Below are positions 16,497 to 25,019 of a DNA stretch of 64,000 bases, piece after piece (position 1 is the stretch's first letter; each line of letters starts with the position of its first letter). A program made the translations under genes and the position numbers. Below the pieces are notes generated by a model. It worked only from the letters and a program-made list of their open reading frames with translations. It did not search any database and had not been told where the DNA came from. The stretch comes from PALSA-555 sp963821325 (lineage in GTDB: Bacteria > Actinomycetota > Acidimicrobiia > IMCC26256 > PALSA-555). The DNA lies in contig CAWGDC010000001.1 in the NCBI GenBank assembly GCA_963821325.1, forward strand, positions 186,001 to 250,000, read 5' to 3'.

Positions 16497-17248
16497 CGCG
16501 GGTCGCGCTCGTCACCGGCGGCGCCGCCGGGCTCGGTGAGGCCATCGCGCACCGCCTCGCCGTGGACGGCGCCGCGGTGGTCGTCGCCGACGTCGACGCG
16601 GCCGGCGCCGAGCGCGTCGCCGCGTCGATCACCGCCCACGGTGGCACGGCGGCCGCGGTGCCCTGTGACGTGACCCGCACGGCCGACGTCGAGGCCGCGG
16701 TGCGGGCCGCCGCCGACCTCGGGCCGTTGCGCACCCTCGTGCTGTCCGCCGCGATCGAGAGCCGCCAGAGCGTCCTCGAGTGCAGCGACGAGGACTGGCA
16801 GACGGTCCTCGACGTCGACCTGAAAGGCCCGTTCCTCTGCATGCGGGCCGCGATCCCCGTCATCGCCGCGAACGGCGGCGGCTCGGTCGTGGCGCTCGGC
16901 TCCACGCTCGGGCTGATCGTGGCGCCGGGCCACCCCGCCTACTGCGCGGCGAAGGGCGCCCTCGTGAACCTGTGCAAGCAGGCGGCCATCGAGCACGCCG
17001 GCGACGGGGTGCGGGTCAACGTCGTCGCCCCGTCCGCCACCGACACCGGCCTGTTCATCCGGTTCTCCGAGATGGCACCCGACCCGGCCGGGATGCGCCG
17101 GCGGATCGCGGAGCTGAACCCGATGCATCGGCTCGGCACGGCCCGCGAGGTGTGCGACGCGGTCGCGTTCCTCGCGTCGGACGCCTCGACCTACACGAGC
17201 GGCGCGGTGATCCCGATCGACGGGGCGCTCGCCGCCCGGCGCATGTGA
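16493..17248 (+). CDS. Short-chain dehydrogenase/reductase (classical SDR)
   Basis: A 251-residue SDR from ATG 16493 with VTGGAAGLGEAIAHRL, VVADVDAAG (Asp, NAD type), catalytic Ser in ALGSTLGLIV and YCAAK. The NNAG motif reads SAAIES, so one Asn of the tetrad support is missing, which may lower activity but occurs in some functional members. It overlaps the upstream SDR and the downstream amidohydrolase start, forming a tight operon 15693-18324. Confidence 0.85.
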   Translation: MTRVALVTGGAAGLGEAIAHRLAVDGAAVVVADVDAAGAERVAASITAHGGTAAAVPCDVTRTADVEAAVRAAADLGPLRTLVLSAAIESRQSVLECSDEDWQTVLDVDLKGPFLCMRAAIPVIAANGGGSVVALGSTLGLIVAPGHPAYCAAKGALVNLCKQAAIEHAGDGVRVNVVAPSATDTGLFIRFSEMAPDPAGMRRRIAELNPMHRLGTAREVCDAVAFLASDASTYTSGAVIPIDGALAARRM

Positions 17249-18324
17249 CCCCGACCGTGCACGGCGACGGCATGGCGGTGCTCGACGCCGACGCGCACGT
17301 CGTCGAGCCCGGGACGCTCTTCGCGACGTGGACGCCCGCCGGCCGCGCGGTGATGGACCTGCCCGCCACGACCCCCGTCGAGCTGTGCGGCGACTCGTCG
17401 CGTGTCGCCGACCAGCTCGAGCACGGCTTCGACGCCCCGTCGTACCTGCGGGCCATGGACGCGCAGCGCATCGACGCCGCGGTCCTGTTCCCCTCGATCG
17501 GGCTGTTCGTGCCGTACCTGCCCGAGCTCGACAACGGCGAGGCCGCGGACGCCTGCCGGGCCTACAACGAGTGGGTGGCGCAGTACTGCGCCACCGACCC
17601 GGCACGGCTCGCCGCGATGGGCGTGGTGCCGCAGCGGGCGCCGACGCTCGCCGCGGCAGCGGTGCGACACGCCGCGACGCTCGGCCTCGTCGGCGTGCTG
17701 GTCCGCCCGAACCACGTCGCCGACGTCTACCTCGACGACCCGGCGTTCGATCCGCTCTACGACGCGCTCGAGGAGACCGGCCTCGTCCTCGGCGTGCACG
17801 AGGCGCTCGGCGTGCGGGCCCCGACGATCGGGCGGGACCGCTTCGAGGGGTTCGCCGCCCGACACGCCTGCTCGCATCCGCTCGAGCAGATGACCGCCGC
17901 GGCCGCGATCCTGCTCGGCGGGGTCTGCGAGCGGCACCCGGCGCTGCGGGTGGCGTTCCTCGAATCCGGGACCGGCTGGCTGCCGTACTGGCTGGCCCGC
18001 CTCGATGAGCACCACGAGTGGGCCCGCGACGGGGAGTGCGCCGGGCTGACCCTGCGACCTAGCGAGTACTTCGCGCGCCAATGCGTCATTTCGTCCGACC
18101 CCGAGGACCGCCTCGCGGCGTTCACGATCGGCCGGATTGGGGCAGACCACGTGATGTGGGCCAGCGACTTCCCGCACCCGGACGCCGCGTTCCCGGGCGC
18201 GCTCGACGAGTTCCTCGAGCACCTCGACGGCGTCGACCTGGCGACCGACGGTCGGCAGGTGCTCTGGGACACGCCGGCTCGCTTCTACCGGCTCGGGGAC
18301 CGCTTCGGCCCCGCCGCCGCCTGA
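17245..18324 (+). CDS. Amidohydrolase_2 (ACMSD-like) family metal-dependent hydrolase/decarboxylase
   Basis: A TIM-barrel amidohydrolase of about 359 residues. VLDADAHVVEPG has Asp-x-Asp-x-His in place of the usual His-x-His, as in the LigW/Amidohydrolase_2 group. Later come LGVHEALG (metal His), FLESGTGWLPYW and MWASDFPHPD (catalytic Asp). Members hydrolyse or decarboxylate ring-fission or phenolic acids in catabolic clusters. GTG 17245 overlaps the SDR stop, while ATG 17272 (MAVLDADAH) is where similarity usually begins, so the start is uncertain by nine residues. Confidence 0.85.
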   Translation: MTPTVHGDGMAVLDADAHVVEPGTLFATWTPAGRAVMDLPATTPVELCGDSSRVADQLEHGFDAPSYLRAMDAQRIDAAVLFPSIGLFVPYLPELDNGEAADACRAYNEWVAQYCATDPARLAAMGVVPQRAPTLAAAAVRHAATLGLVGVLVRPNHVADVYLDDPAFDPLYDALEETGLVLGVHEALGVRAPTIGRDRFEGFAARHACSHPLEQMTAAAAILLGGVCERHPALRVAFLESGTGWLPYWLARLDEHHEWARDGECAGLTLRPSEYFARQCVISSDPEDRLAAFTIGRIGADHVMWASDFPHPDAAFPGALDEFLEHLDGVDLATDGRQVLWDTPARFYRLGDRFGPAAA

Positions 18325-19064
18325 ACGGGCGGACGCGACGCCGGCGGGCCCCCGCCGGCGGGTCGCGCGTCGCGCGTATCACCCTCGGGCTGCTCGTCGC
18401 GGTGGGCGTCCTGCTCGGCGGCGCGGTCGCCGCCCGCCCGGCACGCGCGCAGCCGTCGACGTCACCACCCGTGGGGATCGACCCGCGCCTGTACGTGATC
18501 GGGGACTCCGTGCTCCTCGGCGCCCACGACGCGATCGTCGCCCAGCTCAGCGGCTGGTCGGTCACCGTGTGGGCCCAAGAGGGCCTCTCGACGCTCGGCG
18601 CGGCGTCGATCGTGACCGCCAGCCGCGCGGTGATCGGCGACGTGGTCGTCGTCGCGCTCGGCAACAACGACGTGGGCAACCCGGCGACGTTCGGGCAACG
18701 CATCGACGGGGTCATGACAGCCATCGGGCCGGTGGCACGCGTCATCTGGGTGAACCTCCGGGAGTTCGCGTCGTGGGTGCCCGCGATGAACCAGCAGCTG
18801 GTCCTCGCGACGGCGCGGTGGCCGAACCTCCGCATCGCCGACTGGGACTCGGTCGCCACGCCGAACCCGGCGCTCGTGTACCCCGACGGGCTGCACCTCA
18901 CCCCGGCGGGGGCGACGGCGATGGCGCAGCTCATCGGCCAGGAGATCGATGCGTTCGTCCGGGAGCGGGTAGCCGGGTCGACGACCACGACCACCACGAC
19001 CCCGTCGAGCGCGACGACCCGTCCACCGGGGCGGCATCGACGCGCGCGGGCGTCGGCGCGCTGA
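18321..19064 (+). CDS. Secreted SGNH/GDSL-like hydrolase; uncertain start
   Basis: An exported SGNH-fold protein. Motifs: YVIGDSVLLGAH (block I Ser), VVVALGNNDVGN (block III Asn) and YPDGLHLTPAG (block V Asp and His). Before the domain lies a signal peptide (Arg-rich n-region, LGLLVAVGVLLGGAVAA, cleavage after PARA). A Thr/Pro-rich tail with a run of Thr ends in basic residues. It resembles the stand-alone form of the SGNH domain found at the C-terminus of OafA-type acyltransferases. No ATG/GTG/TTG gives a full signal peptide: CTG 18321 overlaps the upstream stop, while GTG 18396 would shorten the n-region. Confidence 0.65.
   Translation: MNGRTRRRRAPAGGSRVARITLGLLVAVGVLLGGAVAARPARAQPSTSPPVGIDPRLYVIGDSVLLGAHDAIVAQLSGWSVTVWAQEGLSTLGAASIVTASRAVIGDVVVVALGNNDVGNPATFGQRIDGVMTAIGPVARVIWVNLREFASWVPAMNQQLVLATARWPNLRIADWDSVATPNPALVYPDGLHLTPAGATAMAQLIGQEIDAFVRERVAGSTTTTTTTPSSATTRPPGRHRRARASAR
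18339..18360. terminator. Perfect 10-bp hairpin after the amidohydrolase stop
   Basis: CGCCGGCGGG (18339-18348) and CCCGCCGGCG (18351-18360) form a tight stem with a 2-nt spacer, 15 bp past the amidohydrolase stop. It would end the 15.0-18.3 kb operon or, if the SGNH gene starts at CTG 18321, lie within its first codons. Confidence 0.45.
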
Positions 19065-19175
19065 CTGGCTGAGCCTGTTCGGGAGCGGCTGACGCCCGAC
19101 GCCCGGACGGTGCGGCGGCGGCTGGGCGGCGGGGGGCGGCGGCGGAAAACGGCGATCGCACGGTACCCTGCCGTC

Positions 19176-19925
19176 GTGCCCAGCAAGAGCAAGTCGCGCC
19201 AGACCCGCCGCTACACGGCAGCGCGGCCCAAATCGGGCGCGGCGTTGGCGAAGGCCCGCAAGAAGGCCGCGTGGCGCAAGATGGGCGGCGGACGCCAGCG
19301 CGCCACCTGGCCGTGGGCGCTGGCCCTCACCGTCGTGATCGTCGGCGGCATCGTCGGGATCGTGGCCTCGAGCGGATCGTCGAACTCGTCCAGCTCGTCG
19401 TCGTCGAACCCGGGGAGCCCGGGTCCGGCGATCGCCACCGTGGCCAGCTTCGACAACAACTCGCCGGGCACCACGGTCGACGGGATCAAGTGCACCACGA
19501 ACGAGCAGCTCGCCTACCACGTCCACTCCCATCTCGCGATCTTCGTGAACGGCAAGGCGATGGGCATCCCGATGGGCATCGGGATCGCGCCACCCCGCCA
19601 GACCCAGGCGGGCGCCACCGGCGACTTCGTCGTGGCCGGGACCTGCTTCTACGAGCTGCACAGCCACACCGCCGACGGGGTGATCCACATCGAGTCGCCG
19701 ACGCAGGGCAAGACGTACACGCTCGGCGACTACTTCGACATCTGGCACCAGCCCCTCAGCGCCACCCAGGTCGGGCCGGTCCACGGGACCGTCATTGCCT
19801 ACGTCAACGGGCAGCGATTCACCGGGAACCCGCGGGCCATCCCGCTCGGCGCGCACGTCGTGATCCAGCTCGACGTGGGCAAGAACGTCGCGCCGAAGCC
19901 CTACACGTTCGCGTCCGGCCTCTGA
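19176..19925 (+). CDS. Membrane-anchored protein with extracellular His-rich domain
   Basis: A 249-residue type II protein from GTG 19176. The N-terminus is very basic (VPSKSKSRQTRRY, KKAAWRKMGGG), then one membrane helix (WALALTVVIVGGIVGIVA), a Ser-rich linker and an extracellular domain. That domain holds repeated His motifs: AYHVHSHLAIFVNG, FYELHSHTADGVIHIESP and YFDIWHQPLS. This HxHxxL ... LHSHTxDGxIHxES layout recurs in uncharacterised actinobacterial surface proteins; the His clusters suggest metal binding (copper or iron), which is inference. Its neighbour is the secreted SGNH protein. Confidence 0.75.
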   Translation: MPSKSKSRQTRRYTAARPKSGAALAKARKKAAWRKMGGGRQRATWPWALALTVVIVGGIVGIVASSGSSNSSSSSSSNPGSPGPAIATVASFDNNSPGTTVDGIKCTTNEQLAYHVHSHLAIFVNGKAMGIPMGIGIAPPRQTQAGATGDFVVAGTCFYELHSHTADGVIHIESPTQGKTYTLGDYFDIWHQPLSATQVGPVHGTVIAYVNGQRFTGNPRAIPLGAHVVIQLDVGKNVAPKPYTFASGL

Positions 19926-19949
19926 CCCGTCGCGCCCGGACGGGCGAGC

Positions 19950-20775
19950 TCACCCGGGCGGGACGCCGGCGTCGCGGGCCGTGCTGAGGAACTGCCGGGA
20001 GAGCATCCGCGCCTGGTCGACGCGGGGCATCGCCGAGAGCAGGGCGTAGCCGTCCCGCCCGGGTCCGGGCATCAGCTCCATCTCCTGGCCGAGCGCGTCG
20101 ACGACCTCGCGGGCGCACCAGCTCGGGCGCGACCGGCGGGTGGGGCAGCGTGTCGGGGTCGTGGTCGAAGGAGCGGCGGAAGTTCGGGGTGTCGATCGCC
20201 GGGCCGACGACCCCGAGCACGTCGACGCCCCGCGACCGCCACTCCAGGTGCAGCGCCTGGGCGAGGGTGAGCTGGAACGCCTTCGTCGCCGAGTAGACGG
20301 CGAGGCCCGCGGTGCCGGCCACGCCGGCGCCCGAGCTCATGAGGATCACCCCGCCGTGCCCCCGCTCGACCATCGGGCGCCCGTAGTGGTCGCACACCGC
20401 GAGGACGCTCGTCACGTTCACCGCGACCTGGTGGAGGGCGTCGTCGTGGCCCTCGTCCTCGAACCGGCCGATGAAGTCGGCGGTCCCGTTGTGGATGACG
20501 ACGCCGATGTCGAGCCCGTCGGTGACGGCGCGGAGCCGGTCGAGCAGGTCGGGGGCGCCGAGGTCGGCGGTGACGGGGCGCGCGTCGACCCCGTGCTCGT
20601 CGTGCAACGCGGCGGCGACGTCGGCGAGCGGTGCCGCCCGCCGGGCCGCGACGACGACGTGCACGCCGCGTCGGGCCAGCTCGTGGGCGTACGCCGCGCC
20701 GAGACCCTCGGAGGCGCCGAGCACGAGGCCCCATGGGCCGTACCGCGGCGCGAAGTCGGTGCTCGGCTGCTCCAC
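19950..20775 (-). CDS. Short-chain dehydrogenase, one frameshift
   Basis: An SDR of about 274 residues from ATG 20775: LVLGASEGLGAAYAHELARR cofactor loop, VVVAARRAAP (Arg after strand 2, NADP preference), HNGTADF at the NNAG position, Ser in LMSSGAGVAGT and YSATK. Near 20120 the frame shifts; the other frame gives a sensible C-terminus, CAREVVDALGQEMELMPGPG and then MPRVDQARMLSRQF, ending at 19950. The continued original frame is Arg/Pro-rich and unlike protein. Divergent from the SDR at 20896 across an inverted-repeat region. Confidence 0.75.
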
Positions 20776-20825
20776 GGCTCCCTCCCGTCGTTGGACCGCG
20801 GCACGCGCGGCGAGTCGTGGCCGAG

Positions 20826-20870
20826 CCTAGAAGGCCGGCCCGAGCGGCCCTCGGGGCGGGCCTTCTAAGG
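20826..20870. promoter_or_regulatory. Large imperfect inverted repeat between divergent SDR genes
   Basis: TAGAAGGCC at 20828-20836 and GGCCTTCTA at 20859-20867 are perfect 9-bp outer arms. Pairing extends inward through GC-rich GCCCGAG/CTCGGGG with small bulges. It sits midway in the 120-bp divergent interval, where an operator is expected; the AT-containing outer arms are unusual for the region. Confidence 0.45.
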
Positions 20871-20895
20871 TCCCCGCAGCGAAGCGGAGCGTGCG

Positions 20896-21666
20896 ATGAA
20901 CCGGGACCAGCTGGCGTCGATGTTCGATCTCACCGGCCGGGTCGCGATCGTGACCGGCGGGACGCGAGGGATCGGCCGGGCGCTCGCCGAGGGGTTCGTC
21001 GCGGCCGGCGCGCGGGTCGCGGTCGCCAGCCGCAAGGCCGATGCGTGCGAGGCGACGGCGCGGGCCCTGTGCGAGCAGGGCGGCACCGCGGTGGGGGTCC
21101 CGACCCACATGGGGGACCTCGACGCGGTGGGCACGCTCGTCGAGCGGACGGTCGACACGTTCGGCCGGCTCGACATCGTGGTGAACAACGCGGCGACGGC
21201 GCTGCGCGAGGACCTCGGCCGGTTCTCCGCCGAGGCGTACACGAAGTCGATGGACGTGAACCTGCGCGGCCCGGTCTTCCTCGTCGAGGCGGCGCTCCCC
21301 CACCTCGAGGCGAGCCCGTCCGCGGCGGTCCTCAACGTGCTCTCCGCCGGCGCGTTCCTGTTCTCGACGTTCACCGCCACCTACTGCGCGGCGAAGGCCG
21401 CGCTCCACTCCTTCACCCGGTCGTGGGCCGCCGAGTTCGCCGCGGCGGGCATCCGCGTCAACGCGCTCGCGCCCGGCACCGTGCTCACCGACATGGTCGA
21501 CCACCTGCCTCCCGACGCCCAGGAGCGCATGATGAAGGCCGCGTACCTGCGTCGGGCCGCCACCCCCGACGAGATGGTCGGCCCGGCGCTGTTCCTCGTC
21601 TCCGACGCCGCGAGCTTCGTGACCGGCCAGGTCGTGATCGCCGACGGCGGCCTCGTGCCCCGCTGA
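20896..21666 (+). CDS. Short-chain dehydrogenase/reductase (FabG-like)
   Basis: A 256-residue classical SDR (MNRDQLASMFDLTGRVAIVT). It has VTGGTRGIGRALAEGF, VAVASRKADA, VNNAATAL, Ser in NVLSAGAFLF, YCAAK and the C-terminal TGQVVIADGG. All catalytic residues are present. It is followed 19 bp later by an enoyl-CoA hydratase, so it probably oxidises the 3-hydroxyacyl-CoA made by that enzyme or a related alcohol. Confidence 0.9.
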   Translation: MNRDQLASMFDLTGRVAIVTGGTRGIGRALAEGFVAAGARVAVASRKADACEATARALCEQGGTAVGVPTHMGDLDAVGTLVERTVDTFGRLDIVVNNAATALREDLGRFSAEAYTKSMDVNLRGPVFLVEAALPHLEASPSAAVLNVLSAGAFLFSTFTATYCAAKAALHSFTRSWAAEFAAAGIRVNALAPGTVLTDMVDHLPPDAQERMMKAAYLRRAATPDEMVGPALFLVSDAASFVTGQVVIADGGLVPR

Positions 21667-21685
21667 ACCGTTCCCTGGAGGCCTG

Positions 21686-22486
21686 ATGCCGGTCGTGCTC
21701 GTGGAGCGACTCGATTCGCACGTGACGCGCCTCACCTTGAACCGACCCGATCGGCTCAACGCGATGGACCACGACCTGGTCGCCGCGCTCCACGACGCCC
21801 TGGACGCCGTCGCCGGCGACGCCGAGACGCGGGTCGTGATCCTGGACGGGGCCGGCCGCGGGTTCTGCTCCGGCCTGGACCTGAAGGACTGGGGTGCGGC
21901 GCCGACACCGGGTGAGCACCCGCACGCGCGGGTCGGGGTCGGCTTCCAGGAGTTCATCGCCGGCCTCACCGAGCACGTGCGCCGGACCCCCCAGATCGTC
22001 GTCGCCGCGGTGCGCGGCGCGGCGTACGGGGGCGGGTTGGCGCTCGCGTGCGCCTGCGACCTGCGGATCGCGGCCCGCTCGGCGCGCTTCTGCTCGGCGT
22101 TCATCCGCACCGGGCTCACCGGCACCGACATCGGGATCAGCTACCTGCTGCCCCGCCTCGTCGGCGCCGGCCGGGCGCTCGACATGATCGTGACCGGCCG
22201 CGAGGTCGACGCCGACGAGGCCGAGCGGATGGGTCTCGTCACCCGCCTCGTCGCCGACGACGACCTCGACGAGGCCGCCCTCGAGCTGGCCCGCGGGATC
22301 GCCGGGTTCACCGCGACGGGCCTGGTCATGACGAAGGAGGTGTTCTGGCACAACGTCGACGCCTCGACGTTGGCCGCCGCGCTCGCCCTCGAGAACCGCA
22401 ACCAGGCGATCGCCGGCCGCACCCCCGAGGTGCAGGAGTACATCCGGGCCTACCGCACCCGGTTCGGCCACCCGCCGGAGGGCTGA
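21686..22486 (+). CDS. Enoyl-CoA hydratase/isomerase (crotonase family)
   Basis: A 266-residue crotonase from ATG 21686 with GGAGG 7 nt before. Oxyanion-hole motifs are GFCSGLDLKDW and GAAYGGGLALACACDL. The second catalytic Glu region reads LTGTDIGISYLLPRLVG, with Gly-Ile-Ser where many hydratases have Glu. The variant is common in a subgroup whose reaction differs or is unproven. GREVDADEAERMGLVTR and the C-terminal helices complete the fold. Between an SDR and an epimerase, it belongs to an acyl-CoA or alicyclic-acid pathway. Confidence 0.88.
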   Translation: MPVVLVERLDSHVTRLTLNRPDRLNAMDHDLVAALHDALDAVAGDAETRVVILDGAGRGFCSGLDLKDWGAAPTPGEHPHARVGVGFQEFIAGLTEHVRRTPQIVVAAVRGAAYGGGLALACACDLRIAARSARFCSAFIRTGLTGTDIGISYLLPRLVGAGRALDMIVTGREVDADEAERMGLVTRLVADDDLDEAALELARGIAGFTATGLVMTKEVFWHNVDASTLAAALALENRNQAIAGRTPEVQEYIRAYRTRFGHPPEG

Positions 22487-23591
22487 GTGGCGCCCCGCGC
22501 TCGTCGTCGGCGGGACCGGCCCGACCGGGATCTGGATCGTCCACGGGCTCGTCGAGCGCGGCTTCGACGTCACGATCCTGCACCGCGGGCAGCACGAGCG
22601 CGCCGAGACCCCGGCGGGCGTGACACACCTGCACCACGACCCCTACGACGAGGCCGACCTCGCCGCGGGGATCGCCGGCCGCAGCGACGACGTCGTGGTC
22701 GGCATGTACGGGCGGCTCCGCCGACTCGCGGCGCTCACCGCCGGCTCGACCGGCCGGTTCATCTCCGTCGGCGGCGTCCCAGCGCACCGGGGCTGGATGA
22801 ACCCGTCGCTGTACGACCCGGCGGGGGTGCCCGTCCCGATCGGCGAGGACGGCCCGACGGTGCGCGACCCGGCCGACGACGAGAAGGGCTACCGGGTGGC
22901 GCGCACCGAGGAGCAGGTGTTCGAGCATCACCCCGACGCGGTGCATCTCCGGTACCCGTACGCGTACGGCCCGTACCAGCTCGTGCCGCGGGAATGGTCG
23001 ATCGTGCGGCGCGTCCTCGACGGCCGGACCCGGATGATCATCCCCGACGACGGGCTGACGCTGCACCATCACGGCTACACGGTGAACCTGGCCCACGCCG
23101 TGCTGCTCGCCGTCGACCAGCCCGACCGCGGCGTCGGGCAGGTGTTCAACGCCGGCGACGAGGAGGTGCTCACCCTCCGCCAGGTCGTCGAGCTGGCCGC
23201 CGGCGCGCTCGGCGCCGACCTCGAGCTCGTGTCGATGCCCGCCGATCTCGCCGTCCCCGCCCGGCCGCTGCTCACCCAGCCGAGCGCCACCCACCGGGTG
23301 CTCGACCTCACACGGATCACGACGACGCTCGGGTACCGCGACGTCGTCCCCGCCCGCGAGGCCGTCGCCCACACCGCCCGCTGGCTCGCCGCGCATCCCG
23401 TCGAGCGCGGCGGCACCGAGGAGACGGTCCTCACCGACCCGTTCGACTACCCCGCCGAGGACGCGCTCATCGACGCGTGGCGACGCGCCCGCGACGGCCT
23501 CCCAACGGTGCCCTTCGACCCCGAGCCCGGGTACGGGCTCGCGTACAGCGGCCCCGGCGGGCGGCCCCGCAGCCGACCGACGTTCGCCTAG
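22487..23591 (+). CDS. NAD-dependent epimerase/dehydratase (extended SDR), frameshift near the start
   Basis: An extended SDR of about 367 residues. The cofactor loop ALVVGGTGPTGIWIVHGLVE lies in a frame with no start of its own. A GTG at 22487, directly after the upstream TGA, joins it if one C is removed from the CCCC at 22492-22495, so a homopolymer insertion is likely. The body includes TGRFISVGGVPAH, LRYPYAYGPYQLVPREWSIV and HHHGYTVNLAHAVLLA. The canonical YxxxK reads as YRVAR, so classical dehydrogenase chemistry is doubtful. Probably co-transcribed with the crotonase. Confidence 0.75.
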
Positions 23592-23592
23592 C

Positions 23593-24072
23593 TCAGGCCG
23601 GTCGGGTCTCCGGCAGCGCGACGAGCGGGATCCGCCGCTCGGTCTTGCCCTGGTAGGTGTCGTACCAGGCCCGGTCCGCGACGAGCAGCGCCCAGACCTC
23701 GTCGTACTCGTCGCCCTCGAGGATCACCGGGGCCGACCAGAACTGGCCGCCCTGCACCCGGACCAGCACCTCCGGGTTCGCGGCGCGGTCCGCCAGGTTG
23801 CGGTACCACTGCGGGTGCTCGGGGGCGCCGGCGAACGACGCCACCACGACGCGCCGGCCCTGCGGGTCGCGCCACGTCGGCAACGCCACCGGATGCTCCT
23901 TCCCCGTCGTGCGACCGACGGTGCGGAGCAGCACGTGGTGCATCCCGGCCTGCTGCCAGACGGCGTCGTCGTCGCTCGTCTCCATCGCCGCGACGTGCAT
24001 GCGGCTCAGCTTCGGGATCTCGTCGAGGGGTGGGGTGTCCCAGACCTGCTCGACGTGCTGGCTCTCGGTCAT
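23593..24072 (-). CDS. Deazaflavin (F420)-dependent nitroreductase/quinone reductase family protein
   Basis: A 159-residue split-barrel protein from ATG 24072 (MTESQHVEQVWDTPPLDEIP). LRTVGRTTGKEHPVALPTWR, VVVASFAGAPEHPQWYRNLA and NPEVLVRVQGGQFW follow the DDN/FGD-like split-barrel family that uses F420H2 to reduce quinones or nitro compounds. The C-terminus WYDTYQGKTERRIPLVAL is standard and is useful for comparison with the shortened relative at 26943. Tail-to-tail with the epimerase gene. Confidence 0.85.
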   Translation of the reverse strand: MTESQHVEQVWDTPPLDEIPKLSRMHVAAMETSDDDAVWQQAGMHHVLLRTVGRTTGKEHPVALPTWRDPQGRRVVVASFAGAPEHPQWYRNLADRAANPEVLVRVQGGQFWSAPVILEGDEYDEVWALLVADRAWYDTYQGKTERRIPLVALPETRPA

Positions 24073-24110
24073 GACCCGACGGTATCGGACCGCGCCGCGG
24101 CGCGGCCCGG

Positions 24111-25019
24111 TCAGCCGAGCGCGTCGGCGAAGCGGTCCCGGTGGGCGTCGAACCACGCCTGGCGCCGCTCGTAGCGGGCCCGGCCGCCCATCTGCTCCCA
24201 CATCTTGATGAACGCCGGCTCGCCGCGGGCGACGCGCCGCTCGACGAGCCCGCCGACCGGGTTCATCGAGTCGGCGATGATTATGAGGAACTCGTCGCGG
24301 CCGGCCGGTAGCCCGTACGCGTCGGCGACGACCCGCAAGCGGGTGAACGGGTCGGTCACCGTGGGACGGAGGCGTGCCGCGTCCTCGGGGGCGTCGAGCG
24401 GGACGTTCATCTTCGCGAGCTGCGTGAGGTCGTAGAGGGGTCGGCCCGGCGCGGCGAACTCGAAGTCGAGCAGCGCGACCGCGACCCCGTCGCGGTACAC
24501 GACGTTCTCGGGGCACACGTCGTTGTGGCACACCACCGGGCCGCCGCCGGCCGGGTCGGCCAGCTCGTCGCTCCACGTCACGCCGACCGGCGGGACGAAC
24601 CCGGCCGCGGCGTCGTGGTAGCGGCGCAGCAGCGCGGCCGTCGACGCCAGCACCGCGTCGGTCTGGGACCAGGCGGGGAACGGCGGGTACGGCACCGCGC
24701 CGTCGATGAAGACGAGCCGCTCCCGGCCGTCGGGGTCGACGCCCACGACCTCCGGGACGCCGTCGAAGCCGGCGGCGCGCAGATGGCGCAGCAGCGCGTG
24801 GATGGCCGGGGTGTGCGGGCTCGTCGGTCGCAGCACGTGCGCGCCGACGCGCACCACCGCGCCGGCGTTGCCGACGCCGCCCGCCAGCACCTCCTCGGAC
24901 TCGGCTCGGCCCGCGGCGTCACCCGAATCGGGGCCGCCCGTCACCGGGTCGGCGCGCCCCGCCCGGTCGGCGCCGTGGCCGTCACCCGGCGGCGGGTTCG
25001 GCGTCGCAGTGCCCGGCAT
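24111..25019 (-). CDS. Aminoglycoside phosphotransferase-family (APH) kinase-like protein
   Basis: A protein-kinase-like small-molecule phosphotransferase. Core motifs are VVCHNDVCPENVVYRDG (catalytic loop, Asp and Asn) and VALLDFEFAAPGRPLYDL (metal-binding Asp). From ATG 25019 it has 302 residues, but the first 40 are a low-complexity Gly/Ala/Asp stretch that overlaps the amine oxidase stop by 38 bp; a GTG at 24944 is a likely alternative. Substrate unknown; many actinobacterial members are not resistance enzymes. Confidence 0.8.
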   Translation of the reverse strand: MPGTATPNPPPGDGHGADRAGRADPVTGGPDSGDAAGRAESEEVLAGGVGNAGAVVRVGAHVLRPTSPHTPAIHALLRHLRAAGFDGVPEVVGVDPDGRERLVFIDGAVPYPPFPAWSQTDAVLASTAALLRRYHDAAAGFVPPVGVTWSDELADPAGGGPVVCHNDVCPENVVYRDGVAVALLDFEFAAPGRPLYDLTQLAKMNVPLDAPEDAARLRPTVTDPFTRLRVVADAYGLPAGRDEFLIIIADSMNPVGGLVERRVARGEPAFIKMWEQMGGRARYERRQAWFDAHRDRFADALG

